Assembly (NCBI GenBank): GCA_022814615.1
Contig: JAKLNE010000004.1
Coordinates: 930,001 to 994,000, forward strand
DNA from: Waltergamsia citrina
Taxonomy: Eukaryota; Ascomycota; Sordariomycetes; Hypocreales; Bionectriaceae
Direction: 5' to 3'
Length of the DNA stretch: 64,000 nt
Shown here: positions 31,015 through 42,415 of the stretch, in pieces
Position numbering within the stretch: the first letter of the stretch is position 1
How the letters are laid out: each line of letters starts with the position of its first letter
Made by a program: the position numbers and the translations under genes
Notes under the pieces: model-generated
Database searches by the model: none
Seen by the model: the letters and a program-made list of their open reading frames with translations, nothing else
Told to the model about the DNA's origin: nothing

Positions 31015-32484
31015 ATGTCGGCTCTGCACCCGGCTGTATTGGCCGTTATCATTGTGCTCGCGACGCCGCTCGCACTATATCTCGTTTTCCTCTCCCTTGG
31101 AGTGATACCCTTCTTTCAAAGACAGTATGTGCATCTCAGACCTCGCGCGACCCAACATCAAGTTACTGAAACGCTTTGACTGTCTAGCTTCCTGTACGCC
31201 CACAAGGTCAGCACACTGTGGTTCATAGATCTGAACAAACCAGAGAAATGGGGCTTTGCCAGTCAGTAACTCCTTCGTCCTGTCCCGCCTCCAAACAAAA
31301 GAACACATTACTCAAAAGGCGTACAGGAAACCAAGTTACACCATTCAGGTTGCAGACTTCCGATGGAGAAAGCATATACGCGTGGCATGTCTTGCCTCTG
31401 CCGCTCTATATGCAGCATGAATCTACATTAGCCACTCAAGAGCCGGGGCTCATTGGAGATATCACTACGGCGCAGTCATTCAAGTTACTAAAGGAAGACC
31501 CTGAAGCCAGACTTGTTCTCTATTGTAGGTCTTCCGCATGAGTCTCCCAATTGTGGAACTTTCGCTAATATCTTTTTTTTTGTTTAGTTCATGGGGTGAG
31601 ACACAAAGCTTAGTGCGCAACTTTCTATGTACTAACCATCAAGCAGAATGCCGGTCACCTGGCTCAAAATGTCCGCCCGACTCTTTACCATACCCTGACA
31701 GATACCTCGTCCTACCATGTGGTGGCAGTGGACTTTAGAGGCTTCGGGCATTCCACCGGCGTGCCCGGTGAGAAAGGCCTCATTGAAGACGCCTCATCTG
31801 TAGTAGAATGGGCTACCAAGGTAGCAGGCGTCCCAGCCTCCCGTATCGTTTTGCTGGGTCACAGTTTGGGCACAGCTGTTGTCTGTGGAGTTGCAGAAAA
31901 ATATGCTGTGCAAGACGTTGAATTCGCTGGCATTGTCCTTGTGTCAGGATTCAGCGATCTTTCAACGATGCTTAGCAAGTATCGCATTGGCGGCGTATTC
32001 CCGGTTCTCGCCCCCTTCAGATCGCTCTCTCCTTTATTACGATTGTTACACAAGGCCATCGTGGACAAGTGGCACTCTGCAGATCGGCTAACGGAAATTG
32101 TACGCAACACAAAGGGCCGTTTGAGGCTCAGCTTGGTTCACTCCAAGAATGACCGAGACATTCCTTGGACTGAAGACAATAAGCTGTTCAAGGCGGCTGT
32201 GATGAACAAGATAGGAGAAATGGACAATGAGAAGTTCAACGCTTGGAAAGACGAGATCACTATTCACAGCGGCAAAGGCGCCTTTGTGACGACGTTCCGG
32301 GCAGAACCAGACATTATCATCCGCCAAGAGCTGTTCCCATACGGTGGTGAGTCGACTTTCCAGTTTTAATGGTGTACTTTTCTTCTAATCTGTGTACCCA
32401 GGGCACAACGATTTTTTGGCGTATGCGTCGGTGTCTCTTGCTATACTGAGGTCGTTTGATATCAAAGGCACCGCTTACACATAA
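31015..32484 (+). CDS. ABHD12-like serine hydrolase, membrane-anchored
   Basis: Six exons: 31015-31124, 31188-31261, 31327-31524, an 8-nt microexon at 31588-31595, 31647-32346 and 32402-32484; 390 aa. Every junction keeps phase and family motifs: FFQRHFLYAHKVSTLWF, GFARNQVTPFRL, then LVLYFHGNAGHLAQNVRP across the microexon (TTCATGGG), and YGGHNDFLAY at the last junction. A membrane helix lies at about 6-31. Catalytic features are the oxyanion HGNAG (129-133), VDFRGFGHS, nucleophile S203 in LLGHSLG, an acid in SKNDRDIPW (about 299-301) and His365 in GGHND. ABHD12-type enzymes are monoacylglycerol or lysophosphatidylserine lipases; the substrate here is unknown. Confidence 0.9.
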
Positions 32485-33082
32485 CCGAGTTTGCTTCTAC
32501 CCTGCATATAGAGCGCGATATTGTACATTAACTCCATTGAGAGGAGAGCTAGTAAATGAATGATCATGGACATGATTAGAGTCATGAATTGACACGTTAG
32601 TGATTCAAGTCCTCCCAGCTTCCATTTCCTCCCCGTGTACTTTTGTCATATAATTGTCGTTGTGAATAAATGCCCACCAATGGTGTAGAACAAGCTGTAG
32701 AAAACCGAGGAGTGACTCAATACCAACAAGAGCAATCCATTCTAAGGACTTGCAGGACAATTCAGGCCTTTTACCATTAATTATACTCTGAAATCACCAA
32801 TTGGACGCTCGAGAGTTACCTAAAAATCATGTCCTGTGCCTCAATTGATGAGGCTGGGTGTGGTTGCAGTTGGTACGACCCCGCGTTGATCTGCGACAGT
32901 CGCAGTGACGACTGTTGACAGTGACGCTTTTTCTTTGTCGACCCCACCATCCCTCCATCCACCCATCCACCTTTGCCAGCTTTGCCAGCTCCCAAGTTTC
33001 CAAGCTTCTTCTTCTTCTTCTCTGGTCCATCCACGCCCCACCAGAGCTACAACTCTAGTCATAAAATCATAGCCACGACACC
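32485..33082. other. Intergenic region
   Basis: 3' UTR of the hydrolase and promoter/leader of NMT1, with CCATCC repeats (about 32946-32970) and a TTCTTCTTCTTC run (33005-33020). No gene. Confidence 0.5.
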
Positions 33083-34898
33083 ATGCCGACGGAGGAATCG
33101 AAGCCAGTCGAACCCGTCGTCGACGACGTCGATGCCAAGCTAAAAGGCAAGCAAGCCGAGGTCGAATCCGAAGGCGAAGAAGACGATGATGAGCCTGTCG
33201 AGGGCGGCGCCGAGGGAGCAGCCGGCGAAGGCGCCAGCTCCAAGAAAAAGAAGAAGAAGTCCAAGCGGAAGAAGGCCAAGGAGTTGTTAGGCGGCAAATC
33301 CGAGGAAGACAAGAAGGCCGACCAGGAAGCCGACCTGAAGAAGGCCATTTCTGGGCTCACCCCAGAGCAGGTCAAGGAGCTTATGGCGCTCAATCCTGCT
33401 TTGGCTCAAGAAGTGGCTGAGGCTTCTGGCACGTCGAACCCAAGCGCCGATCAAGCTGCCAAGATGTTCAAGAATCTGAACCTACAGGATATCATGACGG
33501 GTCTGGCGGCGGGAGGCAAGAATGTCAAGGAGATGGGCGCATACAAGTTCTGGCAGACGCAACCAGTCCCGCGTTTTGGTGAGGAGGACAAGGAGTTCGA
33601 GGATGGACCTATCAAGGTGCAAACAGTGGAAGACGTCCCCAAGGAGCGCGCTCCGCTGGTCGCTGGATTCGAGTGGGTTGAGATGGATCTGCAGAGCGAC
33701 GAGGAGATTAAGGAGGTGTATGAGTTGTTGAACGGTCACTACGTGGAGGACGACGAGGCCATGTTCCGATTCAACTACTCGCCGTCTTTCTTGCGCTGGT
33801 ACCTTAACCAACCAGACTCCCGACGGTTATCACCCGCTAACATTGACCCAGGGCCATGATGTCTCCTGGCTGGAAGAAGAGATACCACGTTGGCGTCCGC
33901 GCCAGCCAGTCCCGCAAGCTCGTCGCCTACATCTCTGCCATCCCCGCACACGTCCGCGTCCGCGAGAAAACTGTCCTCTGCTCCGAAGTCAACTTCCTCG
34001 TCGTGCACAAGAAACTCCGAGGCAAGCGTCTGGCACCAGTCCTGATCAAGGAGATTACCCGCATCAGCAACCTCGACGGCATCTGGCAAGGTGTCCACAC
34101 GGCTGGCATTGTCCTTCCTAGACCGGTCAGCACGGCTCGCTACTTCCATCGTTCTCTTAATTGGCAGAAACTGTACGAGTGCGGGTTTAGCCCGTTGCCA
34201 CCTGGTAGCAAACCCCAGTATCAGGTTCGCAAGTATGCTCTGCCGGAATCGACCTCCACCAAGGGACTGCGACGCATGGAGGCAAAGGATATTGATGCTG
34301 TCATGCCTTTGTTTGAGCGGTACATGAAGCGTTTCGACATGGCGCCCAAGTTCACCAAGGAGGAGATGGAACACTGGCTCTGCCCCAAGCGCGCACCTGG
34401 CGAGGAAGACGTCGTCTGGTCCTACGTAGTTGAGGTTTGTTACCGACTTTCTGTTACTACTATATGTTACATGACAATCTCTAACAATTTCTTCAGGACA
34501 ACAACAAGAAGATCACAGACTTCTTCTCCTTCAACTGCATCGAATCATCCGTCATCAAACACGACAGGCACAACGTCCTACGAGTCGCCTACATGTGGTA
34601 CTACGCCACAGAATCCGGCCTCGGAGAACCCTACGACCGCTCCGCCCACAAGGCTCGCATGAACGAATTAGTCCACGACGCTCTCATCCTCGCCAAGAAT
34701 ATGAAGTTTGACGTCTTCAATGCCCTCTCCCTCATGGACAATGCGCTTTTCCTCGAGCAGCAGAAATTCGGCGGCGGCGACGGTCAATTGCATTACTATT
34801 TGTTCAATTACCGCGCTCATCCGATCAATGGCGGGATAGACAAGAAGAATCAATTAGACGACAAGAATTTGAGCGGCATTGGTTTTGTGATGCTGTAA
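33083..34898 (+). CDS. NMT1: Glycylpeptide N-tetradecanoyltransferase (N-myristoyltransferase)
   Basis: Three exons: 33083-33798, 33852-34434 and 34497-34898; introns 53 and 62 nt; 566 aa. It transfers myristate from myristoyl-CoA to N-terminal glycines of cytosolic proteins. The N-terminal 90 residues are charged with a KKKKKKSKRKKAK run, as in other NMTs where it aids ribosome binding. The catalytic part shows MGAYKFWQTQPVPRFGE, then FNYSPSFLRWAMMSPGW (rebuilt across intron 1), HVGVRASQSRKLVAYISAIP, EVNFLVVHKKLRGKRLAPVL, then the C-terminal lobe with LHYYLFNYRAHPINGG. It ends in FVML, whose C-terminal carboxylate acts as catalytic base in this family. NMT is normally a single essential gene in fungi. 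Confidence 0.96.
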
Positions 34899-35091
34899 GC
34901 GTCTCTAGAGTTCGAGTTGCAGAGGTCTCATGGCAATGGAATTGTACCAGAAGGACCTAGATTATCAAGGAGATTCGGGAAAAAAGTAAAATATGCATAG
35001 TAGGCAATATACAGGAGTATTTTATCATCTTATCTATCGTATCCAGCATGTGCACGTTCGCTCCCCTCTATCACACACTGCCCCCTTCGTC

Positions 35092-36478
35092 TCATAGCTT
35101 CACCCAAGCTTGTAACCGCTCCTCTAACAGCTCATTAAACCACTTCGCCCGCTCCATGACCGGCGCATGCCCCATATCCTTCACAATCATACTCGTCTCC
35201 GGTTGAACCGCCTCAATCAGATGCTCCCCATTCCACACCTTAATCATGCCATCCCTATCCCCATGTAAAATCATAATTCGCTCCCGCCCAACCGCATCCG
35301 CCATGGTCTTCAGCTGCTCATTGCTCTTACGGTGCAGCCACGCAGCGATCAACTGACAGATAAACCCCTGCTTGGTGAAATACCCCGGTTGCCGACGCTT
35401 CGTGAGCTCCTGCGCCTGGAACCGCTGGAAGTTACTATCAAACATGCCATACTCACCACTGCCCGGCGCAGGTCCACACTTGGGCGTCATCCCATCAGGC
35501 ACCTCATCCCCATCCGGCGCCTCCAACCACTCATCCACAAAGATTTTCCTCGCCGTATCAATAATCCCTTCCTCATTCGACTTGGGCACAATGAACCCCT
35601 TTGCCTGACTCAACCACTCCCCATACGTCTTTGTGTTCTTCACCTCAGCAGACGTGCAAATCAGCGACAAGGAAGCTAAACGCTCGGGAACAGCGCAGGC
35701 GAGTTCTTGGGCAATCATGCCGCCTAGGGAGATGCCGGCTGCGTGGACGGAGCGAGGACCTGTCCAGCCTACGTGGTCGAGGACTTCGATGATGTCGCGG
35801 GCCATTTCGCTGGTGGAGTAGCGGGCGAGGGGCTTGTCGCTGGCGCCCATGCCGCGGTTGTCCATGATGAGGACGGAGTAGGTGGAGGATCTGTCGTGGC
35901 CGAAGTAGCGGGTTTGACGTTGCCATGAGGACGTGATGCCGGCGAGACCCATGATGAGCTACGTTTTTTTTTTCCATTAGAAAGAAAGTTTCAAAAGGGC
36001 CAGTTTTCATGAAAAAGTGTTTTTATAATCTCAAGCCTGTATCTCACTTATAGTGGATAGTAGGCGGGTGACTTTAAAGGGATGGAGGGTGCACAACGTA
36101 CAAGGAGCTTGGTAGGACCAGTACCGTGGATCTCCCACGCAATATTGATAGGACCACCACGACCCTTAGCAGCAGGGAAGGTTCCCTTCTGATGCGGCTC
36201 AAGAGCCCATGTTGCGGATGGGTAGGCTGGGTGGTTGGTGGTTTCCTCTATGGTGGGATACCGGAATGATCTAGAGTGTAACATTGTTTAGTCATGTGAG
36301 GAACCCTCTCATCGATGAGAGTGAATATATAACACATTGGAAACAAGTGTAGGCAAACAAAAGAAAGTAAAACTCTCCGTCACCCTGGGGGTCTAGGTTT
36401 GGGATTCACAAGGGGAGGGAGTATGGTGGTACGTTGAAGGTTGGTTGGACGGTTTTGAAGCACATACGTGTTTGCCAT
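35092..36478 (-). CDS. Alpha/beta hydrolase, intact catalytic triad
   Basis: Model on the minus strand: an 11-nt first exon at 36478-36468 (ATG GCA AAC AC), then 36270-36102 and 35958-35092; 348 aa. The first intron is 197 nt (GTATGT...CTCTAG), the second 143 nt (GTACGT...CGTAG, phase 0). It yields MANTSFRYPTIEETTNHPAYP, a typical start for this group. If the first exon is wrong, translation could begin at the ATG at 36284 instead. Motifs are LIMGLAGITSSWQRQ (oxyanion region), MDNRGMGASDKP, nucleophile S137 in AGISLGGM, a catalytic acid in LHGDRDGMI and His in MGHAPVMERAKW. It resembles fungal hydrolases annotated as epoxide-hydrolase or esterase-like; the substrate is unknown. It is convergent with NMT1, 193 bp apart. 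Confidence 0.85.
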
Positions 36479-37303
36479 GATGGGGTTTGTGAGCCGTCAG
36501 CCTCGGCTCCCGATCCACGTAGGGTGTGATGGGGTGCGGTGAAAAAGCAGATCGGTCGTGTAAAACGGGTTTTCTGAGATAGGCAAAAGCGGGTAGCAGT
36601 ACCTAGTAGCTCGTAGTAATCTTGTCGTACGGCTCCGATGATACCAAAATCAGTAAAAGGGAGAAAAAAACAAAAGCCGTTTTCGTTAGTGAGAGAAGTG
36701 GAAAGGACCGTTATAGTTCTGGTAATTGGGAAAATCGCAAGATAAGGCAGCCACCCGTTGTGCAGTTGTTGTAAAACAAAACGAGAAGAAAAAGAGAGGT
36801 GAGCGGAGATTTAGAAGGTTAAAATGTTGAGAGATCGGAGTGAAAACCGGCATGTAGTGAGATGTCGTCGGTGGGAATGTGACGTCGACCGGGCCCTTGC
36901 ATAGTGCCGAGGCCGCGTGGTGGTGTCGTATGCCATGTGCCAACCTAGCAGCAACCATGACTCGTTCTAATACTCTTTATTACTAGTATCTACTACTAGT
37001 ACGAATATTGCAATGAATCACGCCACAGGTTAGTACTTATAGTCTTAGCAATTCCTTGACTGTTGATTCACTTGCTGCAATTGCTCCAAAACAAAAAACA
37101 GCTCTATCATCTTTGTCACATGTAACCGAGAAAATTGTACATAAGCCCTCGCTAACTTCCAAGTTGGACCATGAATTCCGACCCTGTCGGTAATCTCAAA
37201 ACAGGAGCTTTTTCTCCTATATCATAACAATTGTTTTGGCCATCCCGCTCAACACCCTTTTTGTTCTAAGTCGTCATTGCCGCCCATTCACTTCGCAATG
37301 GCT
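36479..37303. other. Intergenic region
   Basis: 825 bp. Left part: promoter of the minus-strand hydrolase. Near 36885 there is a GTGACGTCGACC site. TTACTAGTATCTACTACTAGTACG lies at about 36980-37003. Right part: the 3' end of SWP1. No gene. Confidence 0.5.
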
Positions 37304-38309
37304 TCACCTCTCACCCGCTAGACGGCGGCTCTGGACCTCGCCCAGCGCCTTAGTTCCGCTTAGGAACGCAACAACGCTGACGACGCCAATGATTGGTAGG
37401 ACGCTGAACAAACTCCAGCCCGTGTAGTACAGGAAGAAAACACCCTCCATGGAGATGATGGACCCGAAGAAGGTGATGTGCGAAATGGGCGAATTGCCCA
37501 AAGCCTTCTGCGCGTGGGAGACATTGGCACCCAGCAGACCCCACTAAGAGACATTGTTAGCTTATGACTTGCACAAGAAATAAATCTTCTCGTTGGAGAG
37601 AGTATGGAGCAACGTACGCCGATAAACAAGGCTGGCACAGTGGCAATGACAGCCAGTGAGAAGACGACAGATACAATACGCGGTGGGTTCTTGGGCTCGT
37701 CCTTGAAGGTGTGGTGGATCTCGGGCTGCTTTCCATAGCGCAGAGGAGGCTCATAGCTCGGAGTCGTAGCGCTTGCGTCGGTGTGTACGAGAATATCGAA
37801 GGCCGGAATGACGGAAGCCTGAGTCGAGCCGAAAGAGCCCAGGACGATGCGAGCCTCGAGCAGCTGTGGGGAGGTGAGCAATTGGATAGGAAGATCCTTC
37901 TGCGTCTGATAAAGAAACAAGACATTAGTAAATCAAATCTTCAAACTTCCTTCCCCCCCCCTTCCGTAGCAATTGGACTCACAATCTCAACGCTGCCCTT
38001 GCCCGATTCCTTAATCTGCAGAGCATACGGCGCCTCCAAACCCGAAGCCTCCTTGACCATCAAAAAAGCCTGATGCGGCCTCTTCGCCTTGGACCCTTCC
38101 TTCGCCGTCAAAGACACCTTGATCTTATCGGTATGGCTCAGATCCACCGTCTGCTTCACGCGCTCCTTGTCGGTAAACGTGCCAGCTTCCGTGGCCTCTG
38201 CGCCGCCCTTGGGGATGATCTCGACCTTGCCGTCGGAGAAGGTCCATGATGAGGCGGCGCTGGCGGCGCCCAGCAGCAGGGCGAGTGTGGAGGCGATTGA
38301 GAACCGCAT
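37304..38309 (-). CDS. SWP1: Oligosaccharyltransferase subunit Swp1 / ribophorin II
   Basis: Three exons on the minus strand: 38309-37983, 37905-37618 and 37543-37304. Both introns (77 and 74 nt) are in phase 0; 284 aa (yeast 286). A signal peptide (MRFSIASTLALLLGAASA) leads into a luminal domain. Junctions rebuild SVEITQKDLPIQLL and ALFIGWGLLGANVSH. Then QLLEARIVLGSFGSTQ and PEIHHTFKDEPKNPPRIVS, the conserved segment just before the first membrane helix, and three helices (IVSVVFSLAVIATVPALFIG, ITFFGSIISMEGVFFLYYTGW, SLFSVLPIIGVVSVVAFLSG). Swp1 is part of the ER complex that N-glycosylates nascent proteins. Confidence 0.95.
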
Positions 38310-38632
38310 GGTGAGGGAAGTTGTTGTGGGATTCGGTGGTGGGAAGGTCTCGAGTAGGGGTTGGGATGAAGCGAACTTGAAGCTTAGGGGAGCTTCTCGA
38401 AAGCGCCTGTGAGAGAGCTTGTGGTTTACGTGGTTGTAGCGGGTGGATGGTGATTGGTTGGGGGGGGCTTAAGTGGGTACCTGCTTGATGGCAGTTGTAC
38501 CAACGTTCAAGCATGAGCTCTAAACTCGAACTAAATAAGTAAGTTGTTCCTCGACAAAGACATTTCTTTCTTCTTTTTTTTTCTTCTATCAATTATAATA
38601 TTCATGCCTATTAGATTGAAAGTCATGGCTTT
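38310..38632. other. Short intergenic region
   Basis: Promoter of SWP1 and the 3' end of the N-acetyltransferase gene. T-rich near 38570. No gene. Confidence 0.5.
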
Positions 38633-39662
38633 CTATGTTTTCTCAATCAAAATTTCTGATTGGAACCCTTTAATAGCCTCCTCTTCCTCCTTCGTCACCC
38701 CAATCCCAAACCACTCCCTCAACACCTCCAATCTCTCCTCCTCATTCCTACACACCTTCACCAACTGCGTCTTCCCCCCCAAATTCTCCTTAACCGTCCC
38801 TTGAACCATCATCCTCTTCCCATACACCTCCTGCTCCCCCGTCTCCTCATTCCGCCTCCTCAGGAACTTAATCACCAACACATGCGTCGTCTGGTGGCTT
38901 GCCGCACTACTAGTGAAATGGTTGCTAATCTCAAAGTCGGCCTGCTGCCACTCCAGCAAGTCTGTGAAGACGTAGTAGCTAAGCCAAGGACTCCCCTCGC
39001 CGTTGCGACATTGATATACCCACCATTTGCGTTGCTCGGTTCGCTCCGTCTGCCCCGGGATGAAGTCACGGATTAGGCGAGCGTCTTGCGTGCCCATGTT
39101 CCGGATCGTAGCGCCTTCTTTTAGTTCTATAGGCTTGGTGGCCCCGTCTCCACCGAAGCTAACATCAACGACGTAGCGAGTGCCGTCTTCTAGAATGACA
39201 ATGTTGACAACGTGAACCCTTAAGAAGATAGTATTAGTCAAAGACCAGATTGGCATAGTTGTAAGATGCCAAGGAAATATGCAAGACCAACCATCCGATA
39301 AAATCACCCTGCGGTACCCCATTCTCACGATACCGAATCTTTACTCCCGTAGGATACACCCTAAACCCTAGCCCACGAAGCATGTGCAACAGTAACAAGC
39401 TGTTTTCCATACAATAGCCTCCTCTGCCGCGGGCTTCACCCACCATCTTGCGAAACAGCGACTGCGGGTCGAGGTCAACCACCCGCCTCGAGGAATAGTG
39501 CAGCGTCAGATTCTCATAGGGGATAGCCGTGATCATGTGCACGTGGAGAGCCTTGAGAAATTCGTAGTCGCACTTTGGCTTGTTCTCTAAGCGGTACTTG
39601 GGCGGTATGTCAATGTACGCCAGGAATTGGGAGATTTGCTCTTGTGAATAAACGGTAGCCAT
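38633..39662 (-). CDS. Arylamine N-acetyltransferase
   Basis: Two exons on the minus strand, 39662-39292 and 39218-38633; the intron is 73 nt; 318 aa. Splicing rebuilds DFIGWVHVVNIVILEDG. The Cys-His-Asp triad is visible: C84 in RGRGGYCMENSLLLLHMLRGLGF, H126 in GWVHVVNIV and D142 in YVVDVSFGG. The N-terminus has IPYENLTLHY, typical of the family. These enzymes move acetyl (or, in Fusarium relatives, malonyl) groups from CoA to arylamines and related compounds, and in some fungi detoxify plant or environmental arylamines. The acyl-CoA preference cannot be read from the sequence. The first in-frame ATG (39662) is used; the codons before it lack an ATG. Confidence 0.93.
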
Positions 39663-40225
39663 GGTGTAAGTGCCCACGGTGTGGGAATGAACTACCCTCT
39701 CTCTCGTTGTTAGTATCCTTTCGAATCTTTCAATTGTCCTTTTTTCGTAAAGCTATGAGAAACAAGGAACCGCGGTAATTATATAGAACTACATTGGCTT
39801 GAGGTTCGAAAACGCAGGGGGGCTGGCATTGGCTATGAGTCGGATTTCCGTAATCGGATTCGTAGTAGGACTCGTAGTAGCATCCACTTACTAAACTGGG
39901 CCGGTTAGCTCAGAGTTGAACCACACTAATGCTTGCCAACTAAAAAGCGAATATACATTCAAGACTGATTGACATGTCGGGATCATATATTCAGTTTTAT
40001 GACAGGCATTTCAAGCAATATCTGCGTCGTGCGCCCTTGGACCGACAGGACCTTCCAGTTCGGTACCCAAACGGACATAGCGAACGGAAATTATCACAGT
40101 AACGATACGCCAAAGAACCCTCTCTTAGACGATTACATCAACCGAAGCAATCACTCTTTAGAAACTCAATTCAAATCAGGATGAAGATATCAAACGCTAG
40201 CTTAGAAACCGAATACCCATATCCC
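39663..40225. other. Intergenic region
   Basis: Promoter of the acetyltransferase gene and the 3' end of the M28 gene. CGTAGTAGGACTCGTAGTAGC occurs at about 39861-39881. No gene. Confidence 0.5.
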
Positions 40226-41434
40226 TTATAATTCCGTCCTTTTACTCTCATCCCCAACCCTCGCCTTCGTCCCCTTGCCCGGCATAAAATCCCCCAACTC
40301 CAACCACTCCATCGCAAACGCCGTCACAATCTTCGCCCAATCCCTACACGTAGCCAAATCCAAATGCTCCCCATCATCCTCCATCTTATGCCACAAATGC
40401 GACGGGAACGGCGACGGAATCAAATGTAAGATATCCACCCCGCGCTGCATAAACGGTATGTGGTCGTCGCCAATGGCGCCCCGGCCGAACACGGAGGAGC
40501 GCTTTTCGGATTCAGGGAGGAAGGGGGCTTTGGGCTTGGATTCGAGGATGGAGAGGTCGCGCATGCGCTTTTCGAGCGAGGCCATGTTTTTGTAGGCCCA
40601 GTGGGTGGGGAGGAAGTATGATGGGATCGTAGGGTTTTCGTTGCCGAGGAGGTCGAGGAGAACAAAGAGGCTGATGGCTTGGAGGGGGGTCTTGAAGGTT
40701 GATTTTCCGCCGTAGTAGTTTGTTTCCCAGTCTTGGGCCAGGAACCTAAGCAAAGAGCCATTAGTCTTGGGAAAGTTCTTCATATCAGGTGTGGATTTGT
40801 AAACAACGTACCTTGCGCCATAGATAGAATCAGTGTCTGTCCAGCTCTTGAAAGCTTCCTCGCCATCTAAGAACAGAATCTGGATGCCCTTGGCCTCTTC
40901 CAACCCATCATCGCCATTGTCTTCCATATTCTTCCACTTAGCCGTCAAAGCCTCATCAATACTCCTCGCCACATGCATCAGCATCGCACACGGCGCCGCA
41001 CTATCAATAGCCCCAATAAACCCTTCGGGCTTCATCAAGCTATCAAAGTGCGCCACCAGCGTCAACCTGCCAACATCGCCCTCGGCGGCCCACGGCGGAT
41101 CCCTCTTGAAAATCCAATTATTGATAGGCACATCCTCATCCCCATGAACAGGAGTCTTGGTAGTCGAATTGTGCGAGATGGCTTTCCAGTCTGGCAGTTC
41201 GTGGGCGAAGAAGTCGACAAAGTGCTGCTGCACTTTAAGGGAGCCTTCGGTTCCGGGAACACGAGGGATCAGGATCGGAGCGAGAAGCTTGCCATCTTTA
41301 ATGTCGAAGTCGTCGCCCGGTGAAGGGATGTCGCGGAGGTGGTCGTCGGTGAGCGTGGCAAAGGACGAGGTAGCTGACTCGACGAAGGAGAGTAGACAAG
41401 CTACTAACAGGAACCAAGACGCAGGAAGCGGCAT
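40226..41434 (-). CDS. Glutaminyl-peptide cyclotransferase-like M28 zinc protein, secretory
   Basis: Two exons on the minus strand, 41434-40812 and 40745-40226; 380 aa. The 66-nt intron (GTACGT...TGCTTAG) has no stop and keeps frame, so an unspliced product would gain 22 residues. The spliced junction DSIYGARFLAQDWE matches the family. A signal peptide (MPLPASWFLLVACLLSFVESA) precedes the domain. Zinc and catalytic residues are in VAHFDS (H129, D131), GAIDSAAP (D144), FLDGEEAF (E192 base and E193 ligand), DDHIPFM and the final ligand His in ILHLIPSPFPSHLWH. Human QC uses the same Asp-Glu-His set. These enzymes form N-terminal pyroglutamate on secreted or Golgi proteins. Confidence 0.92.
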   Translation of the reverse strand: MPLPASWFLLVACLLSFVESATSSFATLTDDHLRDIPSPGDDFDIKDGKLLAPILIPRVPGTEGSLKVQQHFVDFFAHELPDWKAISHNSTTKTPVHGDEDVPINNWIFKRDPPWAAEGDVGRLTLVAHFDSLMKPEGFIGAIDSAAPCAMLMHVARSIDEALTAKWKNMEDNGDDGLEEAKGIQILFLDGEEAFKSWTDTDSIYGARYVVYKSTPDMKNFPKTNGSLLRFLAQDWETNYYGGKSTFKTPLQAISLFVLLDLLGNENPTIPSYFLPTHWAYKNMASLEKRMRDLSILESKPKAPFLPESEKRSSVFGRGAIGDDHIPFMQRGVDILHLIPSPFPSHLWHKMEDDGEHLDLATCRDWAKIVTAFAMEWLELGDFMPGKGTKARVGDESKRTEL

Positions 41435-42415
41435 TGTCGCAAGCAAATACACACGCACACACTCTCTCTCACAAGTTCAAGTTTGTAGTCGGTCAAAGGA
41501 ACATGGCGCGCTGGTCTAGCAACGAGTCGAATCAGTAAAGGAAAAAAAAGAAAAGTAGAAAGGCAAAAAAGAAGGCGCCGACGAGAAGAGGGAGGATGAT
41601 GTGTACGCTGTTGTAAGTGTTTGGGAAAAAATGGAGTCGAGGGAGGCAAGAGACTGTGTGTGTCGTCGTTAGTTCCTGGTCCCTGCGCTTTTTGAGGATC
41701 TGTCCATTGTCCCACGTTTGGCAAGGGATTGTGGATTTGAGTGCCGTCAGCGGGGCGGGCTTAAATGGGAAAGGATGGATGGTCGGGGGAATGAATGTGA
41801 GTGGCGCTGGCTGCCACCGCGGCATTCGACCCTCCGCGATTTGCATTAGCAGCAGTAAGCTTATTTGCGTCTTAATTGAACGTTGTACCGATACTATTGT
41901 TCATGGTCGTCTCTCTCTCTCTTCCATTCATCCCAACACATACAGAAGAAACTGTCTAATTGCACTAATTACTAGTAGTACTAAGCTATTCGCATCTACA
42001 TCACATCTCATTGCAAAACATAACATTGCGTCTCAACTACAACACACAAGACAGTTTTGGGATCTCGCTGGTTTTATTGGTCTACAGGAGTATAATCCCC
42101 TCCTAAGAATAAAAAGACAAGAATCAAAGATATCAAAACTCGTTCTCAACGCCAAGCTTATGCAAGCCTCATCACTGCCGTCCCTCAATGAACCCCACTC
42201 AAACTTCCCAACTCACGTATAAAGCTCGCAGTCAAACCCCTAGGAATGTTAAAGGTTGAAAAAATCTTGCGATTCTATAACTGTGTTGAATCCAATGGTA
42301 AGAATGTAAACGCTTGGCGCTGGCTCATCCCCCTTTTTGGTTTTCGTCTTTCAACATGGTCTCCGTGAATTCGTCATGTATTTCATGCTCATTCGTTCCC
42401 GCTTGACTTCTGCGT
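41435..42415. other. Intergenic region
   Basis: 981 bp. It includes the promoter/leader of the M28 gene with ACACACACGCACACACTCTCTCTC at about 41446-41470, TTACTAGTAGTACTAAGC near 41969-41986, and the 3' end of the phosphotransferase gene. Short ORFs here have no motif. Confidence 0.5.

Noticed and set aside
35092..36478. Overlap or read-through partner of NMT1
   Set aside because: The genes are convergent with separate ends 193 bp apart and share no domain logic.
39898..39975. tRNA-like start GGGCCGGTTAGCTCAG
   Set aside because: The A-box resemblance is not matched by a proper B box or by a complementary acceptor stem.
31139..41434. A biosynthetic cluster made of two hydrolases, acetyltransferase and M28 protein
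   Set aside because: No backbone enzyme, no pathway regulator, and the genes are interleaved with essential ones (NMT1, SWP1).
41617..42222. 201-aa plus-strand ORF between the M28 and EPT1 genes
   Set aside because: No motif, mixed composition, lies in promoter and 3' UTR sequence.
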